The notes beneath the pieces were generated by a model. That model made no database searches and had not been told where the DNA came from. It saw only the letters and a list, made by a program, of their open reading frames with translations. From Phytophthora hibernalis (taxonomy: Eukaryota > Oomycota > Peronosporomycetes > Peronosporales > Peronosporaceae), in contig JAAKBF010000116.1 of the NCBI GenBank assembly GCA_012656075.1, forward strand, positions 1 to 64,000: DNA of 64,000 bases, written 5' to 3'. Position numbers and translations under genes: made by a program. Shown piece after piece: positions 41,908 through 52,963 of the stretch. How positions within the stretch are numbered: position 1 is the stretch's first letter; each line of letters begins with the position of its first letter.

Positions 41908-42325
41908 GCCATTGGCGTGTATCCGCATTGCGGACCGCAAGGGGTTGCATGTAAAGATCAAACGCCGAGTCTGTCTGATAATCCGTACCCCGCATGAAGT
42001 GGCATGAACCCCAGTTGCTCAACAATCTCAAAATCTTACCTGTTTTTGTGTCCACAATTCGCATGGAACCGGCTCAGCGCCAACGTGTTCAAGATCGATG
42101 CAATCCGTGGCACTCGCACGTTTGAGATCGCTCTCCCAACCAATCGTGTAACCAGCCGAACGAATTTGTAGCTGAGACCGTGTTTCAGGTACCTTCGTCA
42201 GAGTTGAGTTTCGTGCTTCTCTTGATTTGCCCAACTACCGGTACAGACACGAACGATGCACTTGTTCGTAGCGTACAGCTCATATTTGTATTTACCACGG
42301 AGCGTAGACGACCAGAGATTATCGA
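41908..42325 (+). repeat. Dispersed ~420-bp repeat, copy 2
   Basis: This is the direct counterpart of 31205-31622, beginning CGCCATTGGCGTGTATCCGC and ending CGACCAGAGATTATC. It carries small indels relative to copy 1, for example a longer segment around 42000 and a shorter one around 42185. Confidence 0.8.
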
Positions 42326-43160
42326 TTTCAACCGATTCAAAACTGAGACCGTCATCACTGCGGTAAACGACTATCAAGCCACGACAAAAACAACAAGTTG
42401 TAACAGGTTGGTTGCGAGAGGTGACGCGCGACGGCTGGCTGGGTACGAACGGCGCAGTCAGAGCACGGAGAGTGACAGTCAGCTGCAGTTGGCGCTGGCG
42501 ACGATGGATGTCGTTCAGATTGACGGACGGCTGAAGTACGACCGTGGGACGTATGAGATCTCAGGGGCCAGAGTGTTGGAAGATCGGCGGCACCGGGAAG
42601 TGAATTCAGGTGGACGGTCGGGCGAGTGCGTGGGGCGGCCGCGCGAGCAGTGCGGAGTCGCTCACTAGGAGATTTGATGTGCAGAGCACAAGTCTCATCA
42701 AACGCCGACGCTGGAGAGCGTTCAAAACGAACGAACGGACCGACGAGAGCACGGAGACCTGCCCGAGTGGGATAGCGACGAGGTGTTGGTGTAGGGCAGC
42801 GCAGAGTCACCCAAGTTTGTTGCAAGCCGCACATGAGGACAGGCACATGAGGACAGGCGCCCGAGGCGTAAGTCCATGTGGCCAAGTGAGCGAAGCTAAC
42901 AACTTGTAGAATTCGACAGGACGGTAGTGAGTGCAGGAGTCGACACAGAATTGAACGGACGAACGAACGAAACTTAAATAAAATAGGTTGTGACGCCAGT
43001 CGGGCGCACACCGGCGCGGAACACACAGTTGTCGACCGACGGCCAACGGGACTTTGGCGCCATCAGCACTGGACGACCAACTCCCGGCGTGCAGGGATTA
43101 AACAAGACACGTTACATGGTGGTCATACAGGGGCTATAATTGTAAATTTCTGAAACTACG
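42326..43160 (+). other. Probable LTR/leader of a deleted Gypsy element
   Basis: A short frame at 42500-42600 (TMDVVQIDGRLKYDRGTYEI) is unassigned. Near 43054 TGGCGCCATCAGCACTGGAC could be a primer-binding site. A lysine-rich ORF (43161-43331, MTKAKPKAKAKTKVTAPG) follows, as in a gag start. No LTR pair is visible. Confidence 0.35.
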
Positions 43161-43340
43161 ATGACCAAAGCGAAACCGAAAGCAAAAGCCAAGACGAAGG
43201 TAACGGCGCCTGGCAGAGCAGTGACGAGATCTGAGTCGGGTTCCGGAACGCGGGCGCGACAGGATCTTCAGCAGACGATTCGGAGTCGGGGCATAGTGAC
43301 GCGCCTGCTCCGCCCGCAGCTGGAGGGCTAGGCGGCGTTA

Positions 43341-44094
43341 GTGACCGGTCCGTATGGCAATGAGCGCCGATATGCTCTCACCGTGATTGACGAAGCTACG
43401 AGATGGATGGAGGTGTCCATTCAGAAGGACGTCGGTGGGAAAACTACTGCCGAAAACTTTGATGCGACCTGGTTGTGTCGATACCCGCGTCATAAAGAAG
43501 TTGTTTTTGATCGTGGCAATGAGTTCAACATAAGTGAATTCCGCGGAATGCTGGCGAGCTTTGGCGTGAAGGCAAAGCCAATTTCTGTCAAGAACCCACA
43601 GAGTAATGCAATCTGTGAGCGTGTACATCTCGAGCTGAACAACTGCATTCGATGTTACGCTGGCGTGTATTGGAGACAAGTGATGCAGTATGCGGCGTTT
43701 GAAACACGTGTCAGCCATCATAGCATCTTAGGAACAATGCCTGCACGCCTGGTGTTTGGACAAGATCTAATCACTCGAGAACTTCATGAAGCCAACTGGA
43801 GCTACTTGACGAAGAGAAGATTTGAATCTATTCTGCGTGATAACGATCGCGAGAATGGCGAGACTTCCTCACTTTTACCACGTAGGTGACCACGTCATGA
43901 TAAGAGTTGCTGCCAAGGATCGAAAGAACAAACTGCTGAAGTGGCGAAGGGACCATTTGCGATTACGGAGGTGCATGATAACGGAACTGTGACCATTGAC
44001 CAAGGAGTGACGAAACAACGCGTGAACATCCGTCGGCTGTTCCTTGCTAAGTGCAGATCGGCATGGGGGCGAGTGACAAGCAGGCAGCTCTAGT
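43341..44094 (+). pseudogene. Integrase fragment of a second Gypsy family
   Basis: The frame opens at GTGACCGGTCCG and reads YALTVIDEATRWMEVSIQKD (first Asp), VVFDRGNEFNISEF (second Asp) and NAICERVHLELNNC (catalytic Glu), to a stop at 43889. After a frameshift the integrase C-terminus continues with HFYHVGDHVMIRVAAKDRK, AKGPFAITEVHDNGTVTI and VNIRRLFL to about 44094. All of gag, protease and RT is missing between the basic ORF at 43161 and this fragment, so the element suffered a large internal deletion. Confidence 0.78.
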
Positions 44095-44264
44095 GATACC
44101 GATCTACTGCATTAGCGGCAGCAAAGGACCAAGCTGCTTTGTCCAACGGCAGCTGTTCCATGTCTAGTTTACCTTTCCCAGATTTTTCTAAGGCCTTTGT
44201 GGCCAACCATATCACTTCCACTTTTCTCTCGAGAAACTACCCTCTGCAAGCCACGGCACCATTG

Positions 44265-44450
44265 CTTCGAGACCGCTGAGCGCCCCTCTGTGAACCAAGG
44301 CCATGGCATAGGGGTGGCTGCTTCCCGGGCTCGCGTGTGTGGCCACGCTGTCGCGGATGGGGGGTCGTGGTGATTGTTTTCCAGGATCTCGCCTCTGGCC
44401 TCGTTGCAAGTCGTTCTAGATTGGATGGCGAGATACGCAAGAGGGCTACT
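44265..44450 (-). repeat. Inverted copy of the dispersed repeat at 34.7 kb
   Basis: Reverse complement match to 34714-34860, sharing TCTAGAACGACTTGCAACGA, GAGGCGAGA(T)CC and CACACACGCGAGCCCGGGAA. Confidence 0.75.
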
Positions 44451-44977
44451 GGGTAGGGCTATCGACGTCGAAGCGTCGCTCCGATTGACGTCTAGACGTC
44501 GAAAATCGTCGAGGACGTCGAGCTAACATCAGCTCGACATCGGCTTCCTGTCATTATTTCGAATTAAGATTCTTTAAGATTTCATCCTAGCTTTGAGCCA
44601 CGCAGCCTCATTGAGGGACCCGACAGCTTATAAGCGAAGGACGTTTGGCGCGCTCATTGCTACAAACGTAGCAGCCGGAACCCTACTGACACAAGATGCA
44701 GGTGCTGAGGTCACTGCAGCAGAGAGATCAGGCCGAATCACTTTGTGATGACAGAGTAGTGCCGTCGGCACTGTGCCGATGCGATAAACACCAACGCGTG
44801 CCTTGATGGGCGAACGCGTTTGAAGGCATTTCCCTTTATAATGTGTATGTGCGTGCTTGCGAGTTGTTGGGGCTCCTTCCTTGAAGGAAGAAGGAATCTT
44901 TCTTCGACTGAGCGCCGGCGGTGGTCGGGGGAGGGTACTGGCACTCATTTAACGACAGCTTAATTGAGTCACATATT
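44451..44977. other. Intergenic with GACGTC-rich stretch
   Basis: 44462-44530 repeats CGACGTCGA/GACGTCGA words. No coding frame is supported. The remainder is unassigned. Confidence 0.35.
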
Positions 44978-45150
44978 GATCAACCGTTCCTCTATTCAAT
45001 CGGTAGTTTGCAGATTTAAAACCTGCACTTGGTAGGTTCCCGCATTCAAGTCACTATTGAGCTTGAAGTCAACTGTAAAGTTGAGCACTCTCTGGCGCTA
45101 CATGCACTCGCCGCAGCATCAAAAAAAGAACCCGCTCTCGTTCGTCCTTA
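44978..45150 (+). repeat. Direct copy of the dispersed repeat at 34.55 kb
   Basis: It starts GATCAACCGTTCCTCTATTC and keeps GCAGATTTAAAACCTGCACT, with indels against 34552-34690. Its right end abuts the truncated RNase H of the next Gypsy element. Confidence 0.75.
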
Positions 45151-46586
45151 CTCGCGAAAGCAATTGGCTGCCAACCTCGACCCTGGTCTTGCATTAGGCA
45201 AGCCCCGAGTCCAGCTTTACTAGCGTCCGTTACGAGGCGGAACGGGATTTCAAAATTCGGGTAGACTAACAGGGGTTTCGATGTGAGAGTTGCTTTTACG
45301 CGCTCGAAAGCGAACTCCTGGTCCTCCGTCCACTCCCACTCACTATCTTTCTTTAGCAGTTGTGTCAACGGCGCCATTATCGAGCCAAACGCTTCAATAA
45401 ACTTCCTGTAGTATCCAGCGAGATGCACAAATCTTTTCACCTCGACGGGGTCGTTGGGCCTTGGAAACCCTGCCACCGACGTCACCAACCGCTCGATTGG
45501 TCGTACCCTTTCACTGCTGAGCTCGTGGCCAAGGTATTCCATCGAGGTCGTGGCGAAGACGCACTTTTTCAACTTCAGGGTCAATCCTGCAGCCGAAAGC
45601 CGAGCCAAGACTGCAGCTAACTCAACAATGTGGCGTTCAATTCCGCCTCGTATATACATACACAACGATGTCATCTAGGTATACCAGACAGGTCAGCCAA
45701 GTCAGGCCACGCAGAACTCCGTTCATGATCCGCTGGAAAGTGGTTGGTGCGTTCATTAGTCCGTACGGCATGCGCACAAATCTGTACAATCCTCGTTTCG
45801 TCGTAAAAGCAGTCTTGTCACGAGCGCCAGGTACGACGCTAATCTGCCAATACCCGGCTCGTAAATCCAACGTCGTGAAGAGCCTAGCTCCTCCGAGCTC
45901 TTCCAGGGTTTCGTCAATCCGTGGGAGGGGATGCACGTCCCTTTTGGTAACTTTGTTGAGTGCGCGGTAGTCGACACAAAAGCGTACCTCGCCATCCTTT
46001 TTTGGACAAGGGCTACCGGAAAGCCCCATGCTCCGTTACTTTCCTCGATCACCCCAGCATTCAGCATCGTGTTTACATTGTTGTCGATCACTCCGTCTTC
46101 TTGCTGAGCATGCCGTCGCCGTTTCAACCATATGGGTGCCGTGTCACCCGTGTCAATGTGGTGCTCTATATCGAGCTTCATGACGGATGGGCAGTCCCCC
46201 TCACTAGTCGTGACCTTACGGTACGTCCGCAGTAGCTTCACGATCAGCTGACGCGCCGTGGGTTCCTCGGTTCCGGTCTGCACCTCGTCCTCGTTCTCCA
46301 AAGGAGTCTCACTATCTCCTAGCGACTCGAGCCACGCGTTCAACTGGTTTTTCCCCGTTTCACCGCTTAAAGTCAACAACTGCATGTCTGCGTCTAATGG
46401 TATCCACGTACCCAGTTCCTTCTTCGATGGGAGTCTGACACGCCCTCCGTGCACGTTAATGGTCGGCACCAGTGCTTTACCGTCTATCACCTTAGTGACT
46501 GTGGTGGCCGACATCACAGTGCCGCACTGCTTGGTGGGTATGAAGATACCCTCCTCTCCATCAGGTGCCGCCACTGTGATCTCCAT
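45151..46586 (-). pseudogene. Reverse transcriptase and start of RNase H, minus-strand Gypsy
   Basis: The RT N-terminus (IEHHIDTGDTAPIWLKRRRH, GVIEESNGAWGFPVALVQKR) is followed by a frameshift near 46020. Then come FCVDYRALNKVT, FTTLDLRAGYWQI, RMPYGLMNAPTTFQRIMN and the catalytic YLDD (about 45670). A further frame change leads to the thumb (KKCVFATTSMEYLGHEL) and the RNase H start LVTDASKAGLGACLMQDQGR. The domain is cut after FASK. Confidence 0.85.
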
Positions 46587-47956
46587 CGGAGTTTCGGAGC
46601 CCGCTTCACCAATCTCACCGCCGCTACTTTTGTATCGCCCTTGCCGTCGCTGGTCCGGAACGGAATGATTACTTGCACGTCGTGGTCGAAGATTCTTACT
46701 TCGTTGCGTTCAAAGTCCAGCATCACGCGGTGTTGACACATGAAGTCAACGCCGATCAAGAACTCATCTGTGCAACCTTCTATGATGCACGCCTTCACTT
46801 GCACCAACTGCCCGTATGCATTCCGCATGTCGAACGTCCACACACCCAGCACATCCAACAGGAAGCCACCAATCCCTTCGACGAACTTGACCGGAGCGTC
46901 CTGCCGCACCCGCTCACCGCGCTGCATCCAGTCAGTACCTGCCACGGAATAGCGGGCTCCGCTGTCCAGCTTCACCTGCACGCGCTCACCGTCGACGTCC
47001 ATCATGGCCGTCGGCAGCCCGTCACTGGCCGCCGCCTTCCTCCGTCCATCGGCGTCGTCATCGGGTCGCTCTCGCTGCACTTGGCTCACTTTCGCTCGCT
47101 CGCCACCGCTGGTCTGCTTGCCTTCTATCTGTTCTCGTCGCCTCGCTTCCAAGTCAAGCCGCGCGTCTTGCTCCTGCTTCTGTCGTCGCGCACGACGTTC
47201 CTCGTCCAGCGCTGCGACGACCTCGTCGACACCTTGTCCGCCGTCCCGCGTCGCTTCTTCCTTCTGCTTGTCTCGTTGCACGCGCTGCCTCTTCGCGTCC
47301 TTTCGCGACTGTTTGGTCACCGCCCTCATCTTCGCACGGTCGTCTGCCATAGGCGGCTGTTCACTGCCCGACTGCGAGTCGTCAGCTGTCTCCGTCGCCC
47401 TCGTTGCTGTATCGCCAACCTCAACCGCCGTTGCTGCTTCTGTCGCCTTCTCTGCAGACACCGTCGTCTCTACCCGCCCCGTCACGGAGTCCGTGCTCAT
47501 ACCGGTCACCGCTGCTGATTTCGTGGACGCTGGTGACTTTCGTGCTTCACCCTTCTCATTCGCGTCCGACCGCACGTAGCGCAGCGCGGTCATCGTTGGT
47601 CGCACTGTCGCCACACTCCGCTGGGCACGATCGTCGTCTCTGCCACTCAGTTCTGCTTCTAGTCGAGCACTAACTGCCGGCGCGACCCTCACCATCGCTT
47701 CGTTCCGCACGCTGCCCCTACCGGCACCATCCGTCGCATTCTCGTTCGTTCCTGAACTCGCCCGTGTCACCGTAACTACAGTCTCGGTCGACACCTGCTG
47801 CTCGTCCTCGTTCACATCCTCACCATCCGCACGTTGCACTCGGTCGCTACCACCCATCTGCTCGTCCTCGCCCTGGGGTGGGGCTGCTGTTACATCACTG
47901 CGACCTTCCTGCTCATTGCTGTCGGTCACGACTTCAATTACTCGTCGGGGAATCAC
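46514..47956 (-). pseudogene. Linker and aspartic protease of the minus-strand Gypsy
   Basis: The first ~300 residues are charged, Arg/Glu/Ala-rich and probably disordered. The protease lies at about 46600-47010: GERVQVKLDSGARYSVAGTD contains the DSG catalytic triad, and GVDFMCQHRVMLDF and VIIPF follow. The frame passes out of register near 46520, where the RT frame begins. Confidence 0.8.
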
Positions 47957-47981
47957 TTGCCGTACCGGGCGCCGTACTCCC

Positions 47982-49345
47982 TTACTGCGCCCGGCCCTCG
48001 TTTCCCGCCGGGTCCTTCTTCACCTTACGGCTGGCCAGGTACGCGTCGTTTCTGGCCCTTGCCGCTTCATCAGGACAGTCTCTCGCGAAGTGACCCACTC
48101 TGCCACATGCATAGCATTTGAGCGGCTCCTCCGGCTGCTGACCAGCAACTGTAGTTGTCTGCGCGGGTTGGGCCTCTGTCGTGCGCTCCGTTATACTCAC
48201 TTGTCGTACTGCAGCGCCGTGTTTCTTCCGTTTCGGCGGTGGTGCCTCCTCACACTCGTCATCGCTACTAGATTCGTTTTCTGCAGCCACCATCATCACC
48301 TTCATTCGCCGTTCCGGCTTACCCGCTGGCCGCTTGCCTGGCGCCTTCTGTTCGTACGTCACTGTTTTGCGTTCTCGGTGCCGGTTTTTGTTATTCAGCT
48401 TCCAAAACTTGCCATTCCAGGTCATGCCCCTCGGAGCGACCCAGACGTTGCTGTTCTCGTCAAAGACACCTTGTGAATTCGTAAAGTACGCATGTCCACC
48501 CTCTACCTCTGCGTTCTCGGCTGTAGCCATTCCCATTGTCTCGACCGGCATGCTGCCAATGCCTGGTATCACCTGCATGGCTCCGGCTGTGCCGTCCATC
48601 TGCACCGCCGACTGCGTTGCTGTGGTAGCCCAAGGCTGCCCGATAGCTCTCATTCCACTGGCCACATTGTCGCTCGAGTCGTCGATCCTCGTGGCCTAGT
48701 CCACGGCCTCGCCCAAAGTCGTCGGTGTCGATGCCAACTTCACCAGTTGCCGTGTCGTCTTTTCCAGCCCTCGGTAGAATTGGCCCAACAGGGTCTCTTC
48801 TCTTACTTTGTTCTGGCCGGCTGCATCCCGGAGTCCTGACGCGTAGTCGGCGAAGGTCTCACCCGGTTGCATCATTCGTTGCATGACTCTCCATTCTGCC
48901 TGCGCAAGGTCTGGTCGCTCGCCATACCTGCGTATCAATGCCTCCTTCAGCTTGGTCCACGTGCGCTCGCGTATCGCCAGCTCCCTATTGATCTGGACCC
49001 ACGACTTGGCCGCATCGTCTAACAACTTATTACCGACCACGTAATACAGCTCCGAGTCACTCCAGTCGCCCCGTCCCGATAGTCGTGCACCCTCGACTGC
49101 CAGATCAACCTTCGCGATCCAAGTTTCCACCCGCACACCGCCTGCAGCTGGCTTAAACGGCTGCAGATCTAATTCTTTCGCGTTCTTCTTGGTCCGGTGC
49201 CGGTGCCGGTGGTGCGTAGAGATCCGTCGTCCTGATCATCGCCTCACGTGCCGTCGTCGGTGTCGCCGCCCACGTCCGTTGTCGCTAGAAGCATCGGAGT
49301 CACTACTGCCGCTGTCACTACCGGATCCATCGCTACCGTCCGGCG
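47982..49345 (-). pseudogene. Gag of the minus-strand Gypsy
   Basis: An acidic serine/aspartate N-terminus (SDGSGSDSGSSDSDASSDNG, about 49280-49340) leads, after a frame change, to KKNAKELDLQPFKPAAGGV. The capsid domain follows: VETWIAKVDLAVEGARLSG, SWVQINRELAIRERTW, QPGETFADYASGLRDAA and FYRGLEKTTRQL (48696-49136). After a stop, the nucleocapsid part has the zinc knuckle CYACGRVGHFARDC (CX2CX4HX4C, about 48078-48120) and ends near 47982. Confidence 0.8.
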
Positions 49346-49690
49346 ATGGCGAGCGTCTGGATAGTGATTATATGCTTGTTGTCGCGGATGATCTTAGGAA
49401 TGACAGCCTGGCTATCTCCAAGGACATGTTCGCGGTGATAGATGTAAATTCTAAATCCAGTAATAGCTTTGAGCTTGTATCCACTGGATGGGTATTTAAG
49501 CTTATCGGCTAACTCCACCGACCTAATCTCGGAAATGACCTTCTTACGAATGTCTGCCTTGCTATTGATTGCAACAGGTCTCTCAAATATAGCCGTATTT
49601 TCGATGTTAGGGTACCAATATTGTTTAAAACTATCGTCGGTGTTGCTAATAAGATCATAACCAAGCGCAATGTTGACCTTAAAAGTATTA
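49346..49690 (-). pseudogene. Inverted N-terminal piece of the Maverick DNA polymerase
   Basis: The minus strand is open and protein-like: VNIALGYDLISNTDDSFKQY, WYPNIENTAIFERPVAINSK, VELADKLKYPSSGYKLKAIT, GFRIYIYHREHVLGDSQAVI, PKIIRDNKHIITIQTLAI. It abuts plus-strand polymerase coding that starts near 49700. I infer that it is the region N-terminal to the plus-strand segment, inverted relative to it. Assignment to the polymerase rests on position and style rather than on a catalytic motif. Confidence 0.5.
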
Positions 49691-49699
49691 TTTTGGCTG

Positions 49700-51498
49700 T
49701 AGAGAACGTTCTAGATGTGGTTCCATTCATCAAGGCAATCAAGGCCCAGCGTGAACTGTTCAAGGGGTTTGAGCTAGATATGTTTGCCGACGGCGTATCT
49801 CTACCAGGCTTGAGTGAGAAAGTTATGTATCAGACTTGCTTTGACAATCTCCAAAAGCGGAGCAGAGTGCCGGCTAAACCGTTTAGATTCCAGGCTAATC
49901 CCATGAGTGGATACAAGACTCAGGATGCGGATGCTAAGCGGGAGTTTGACATGACTATCGATCATCTGAACGATCTACTCAAGCAGCAGAAGTACTTATG
50001 CGGTCTTTTCTACTGTCAGCTATCAGCCGATACATCTTCAGCCGACCGAGTGAACAACAAGCTAGGTATTTTGATCAGTTGCATCGAGTGCAATGTCGCT
50101 CGCAAGGATATGTCCCTCAGTGGCTTCCGATACAAGAAGCTTCTCGACTTTAACTCGGACCGTCTCGTGTTGAGCATTGAGAAGGAGGAATCAGAGATCT
50201 ATAGTAAGATGAAAGCTAACATTGCTGGAGGACCACCAATTATTTTCAATCGCTACTCTAAGCGCAACGCGACCAAGATTAGGGTAACAAAGACGATGCC
50301 AATGCTTTGTTTCTTTGGGACCTTGGTAATGATATGCCATGCGGGCGACCGACCACTATTGAGGGTTATGATGGTATAATCGATGAAATCAAAAACGACA
50401 AGATCTTTGGTTTCCTTGAGTGTGATATTCGCACACCAGAACACCTGAAAGAGTATTTCAGCGAGATGACTCCCATTTTCAAGAACACTGTAATCGATTG
50501 TGAAGACCAAAACATCATTGGTTCGCATATGTATGACTACAACCTTTCTAGAGAATCGGGTCGCGTAAAGCCTGCCCGCAAACTAATTGGTGGCTACTTT
50601 GGCGAGAAAACCCTCATTTGTGCTCCGTTGCGTTAAGTGGTTCCTTGCTCACGGTATGGAGGTCACCAAGACCTACAGCTTCATTAAGGCTAGCTCTCAC
50701 AAGACGTTCTCTCCATTTGTGGATGCTGTGTCGAACGCACGACGCGAGGGTGACGTTGATACGTCTAAGGCAATGATTGCGAAGATGATGAAACTTGTGG
50801 GCAACAGTGCTTTCGGGTGGTCGGGTATGGGTATGAAAAAGCACAAGGAGATCAAGTACGAATCAGATGACGCTGCAATCAGAGCACGTGTCGAGCACTT
50901 CACGTTCATGGACTTGATGAGCTGAACGATGCTGCTGAGATCACTATGAAGAAACGGCGCATCAAAAACAAAACCCCTATATTGCTATTTACCAGCTAGC
51001 CATGCTAAGAATGCTACATTTCTACTACGACTGCATTGATACATATTTCGAGCGTAGCCCCTTCCAGTACAAGGAAATGGACACGGATAGTGCATACATC
51101 GCTTTTAGCTGTGTAAACCCGTTCCAGAGCTGCATCAAACCTGAACTACGTGACCACTTCAAGCAACACGGTTCCCGCGTGACTACAACACTGAGGTAGC
51201 TAACTTTGATCGCCGTACGCCTGGTTTGTTCACGGATGAGTGGTCTGGTTTTGCTATGGTTTCATTATCGAGCAAAACCTACATCTGCTACCTCGCTAAC
51301 CATGAATATAACGTAAAAGTTAGCGGGAAGGGTATTCAACAGGGACGTGGTCGCAGTGATGATGTCCTCAACCCAGGTTGCTTGGAGACGGTTGTTTGCG
51401 ACCGAATCACGCTTCAAGGCACTAACAAGGGCTTTCGCATCAGCAAAGAGTCCAAGTCAATCATTACATATACGCAGAGGAAAACCGCTCTTAACTAG
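49700..51498 (+). pseudogene. Maverick DNA polymerase B
   Basis: The plus frame reads VENVLDVVPFIKAIKAQREL, LDMFADGVSLPGLSEKVMYQ, then a cysteine-containing insert (CGLFYC...ADRVNNKLG...CIECNVARKD, about 49995-50115) that resembles an HNH/treble-clef fold. Motif A is DANALFLW after a frameshift (about 50300, followed by LGNDMPCGRPT). Then come FGFLECDIRTPEHLKEYFSE, motif B KLVGNSAFG (about 50790-50815) and motif C EMDTDSAYIAF (about 51075), in different frames. The C-terminus has TDEWSGFAMVSLSSKTYICY and KVSGKGIQQGRG. Four or more frameshifts make it inactive. Protein-primed polymerases of this type replicate the element. Confidence 0.8.
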
Positions 51499-51609
51499 TA
51501 TTACAACAAGAGAAAAGTTTTAGACGATGAAATTAGCACCGCCCCTCTAGCTATTTACCTTCTTTTAAGGTCTCCTTAACGATTTGTTTTATAACCTATA
51601 ACATATAAG

Positions 51610-52719
51610 ATGGCCGATCTACGGACTAAGCTATATTATGACCCAGAAACTGGTTTTATCGCAGCCCGGCCATTGTACGAAAAGGCCTGACAGATAGACC
51701 CGAACATTACATTTAAATCAGTTAAGGTTAAGGCTTGGTATGTTACCCAATCGGAAATTCAACGCTTTCAGGATCAGAAGAAAAAGTACGATGGTTTTAA
51801 AATTACCTCGCACAATCCAAATTCGTGGCAGATGGATCTCGGTTTCTGGGAGAAGCGGCCAATACTGACATGCATCAATATCAACTCGCGCCTTGGCTAC
51901 GCTAAGCTACTTAAAAATAAAACAGCCTCGGTTGTATTGACAGCAATTAAAGCTTTCTTTAGGCTACAGAAAGTAAATATCCTAACTAGCGATAACGGCA
52001 CAGAATTCATGAACAAGGAAGTGCAATTGTTCTTCAAGTTGAAGAAAATCGAACACTACAACAACGAGTCAGAAGATGACGGAACGATGGGCAAAATCGA
52101 GCGCTTCAACATAACCCTGAAGCAGCGACTAACAGAGGTCACTCCAAAAACGGTAACACAGAAGCTAATCAACGATCTAATTGGCAATTACAACAATACT
52201 ATCCACAGCTCTACTGGGATGACCCCAAACGATGCTATCGATGAGGTAATGACGTCGGAGCTGAAGCATAATCAAGTTTAGGCAGAACGCATTGGGAATG
52301 AGTTCGAAGAAGGAACGTCGGTGTTATATCGGCTCAAAAAGCAAACGTTTGACAAGGAGACCGCTCGCTGGAGTAATGCTGTATATACGGTAGTTGGTAT
52401 GGATGGATATCGAGTACAGATCCGATCCAAAAACGGACATATACTCTATAAGGCACCGAATGATCTCAAAACAGTACAATCGGAAGCGAGTGAAGCCACT
52501 ATCAACCGAAATGATATTATTGAAGCGGAAGAGATATTAAAGTACAAGAAGCTTTAAAACGGTAAGTTCAAATTTCTTATTAGATGGGTTGGCAGTGAAC
52601 CTGATTCATGCGAGCCTCAGGCACATCTGCGCCTTATCAATAAAAACAAACAGAGTCAGTTGGAGGAAGAGTACTGGAAGCGGCAACAGGGTCACGCAGC
52701 CACCTTACGCTCTACTTAA
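51610..52719 (+). pseudogene. Maverick integrase with chromodomain
   Basis: A single frame starts at ATG 51610 and runs 1110 bases to the TAA at 52717, interrupted only by TGA (51688), TAG (52279) and TAA (52555), with no frameshift. The DDE core has SWQMDLGFWEKRP (first Asp, about 51830), ILTSDNGTEFMNKEV (second, about 51985) and DDGTMGKIERFNITLKQRL (Glu, about 52095). An SH3-like strand set follows (SVLYRLKKQTFDK...VYTVVGMDGYRVQI). The C-terminus is a chromodomain-like NGKFKFLIRWVGSEPDSCEP. This enzyme inserts the element into the genome. Confidence 0.82.
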
Positions 52720-52913
52720 TTGCAACGAATGGCCGTTTGAAATTATGCTTAGGTGTCACCTTCTTTAGTCTCGGTCTAAAACTCTTTCTTATTTGACTGT
52801 GCATTACTTTATGTTATAACTTTCTTCTAGCAGCATCGAGTTATCGTACGCAGGAAAATCATCAAGCGGGTCGTCAAGAAAGATGATATTTTCATCCATC
52901 TCGACTATATAGC

Positions 52914-52937
52914 TTAATATATATATATATATATATA
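52914..52937. repeat. (AT)n microsatellite
   Basis: About eleven AT dinucleotides, lying between the integrase and the next small ORF. Confidence 0.9.
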
Positions 52938-52963
52938 CTTCACCTCTCTTCAAATGTGTAAGC

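Larger units (their letters stand above)
45151..49345 (-). mobile_element. Gypsy retrotransposon (minus strand), truncated at both ends
   Basis: Reading from 49345 downward the order is gag, zinc knuckle, aspartic protease, RT and the start of RNase H. RNase H stops after IAFASK near 45150, where the dispersed repeat begins. Integrase and LTRs are absent. The 5' gag end abuts the Maverick sequence near 49345. It differs in sequence and motif style from the other two Gypsy elements in the window. Confidence 0.85.

Noticed and set aside
42355..43026. Minus-strand frame of 223 codons
   Set aside because: No protein-like motifs. The plus strand fits a retroelement leader better.
46673..47579. 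Plus-strand frames of up to 281 codons
   Set aside because: They mirror the charged linker of the minus-strand Gypsy.
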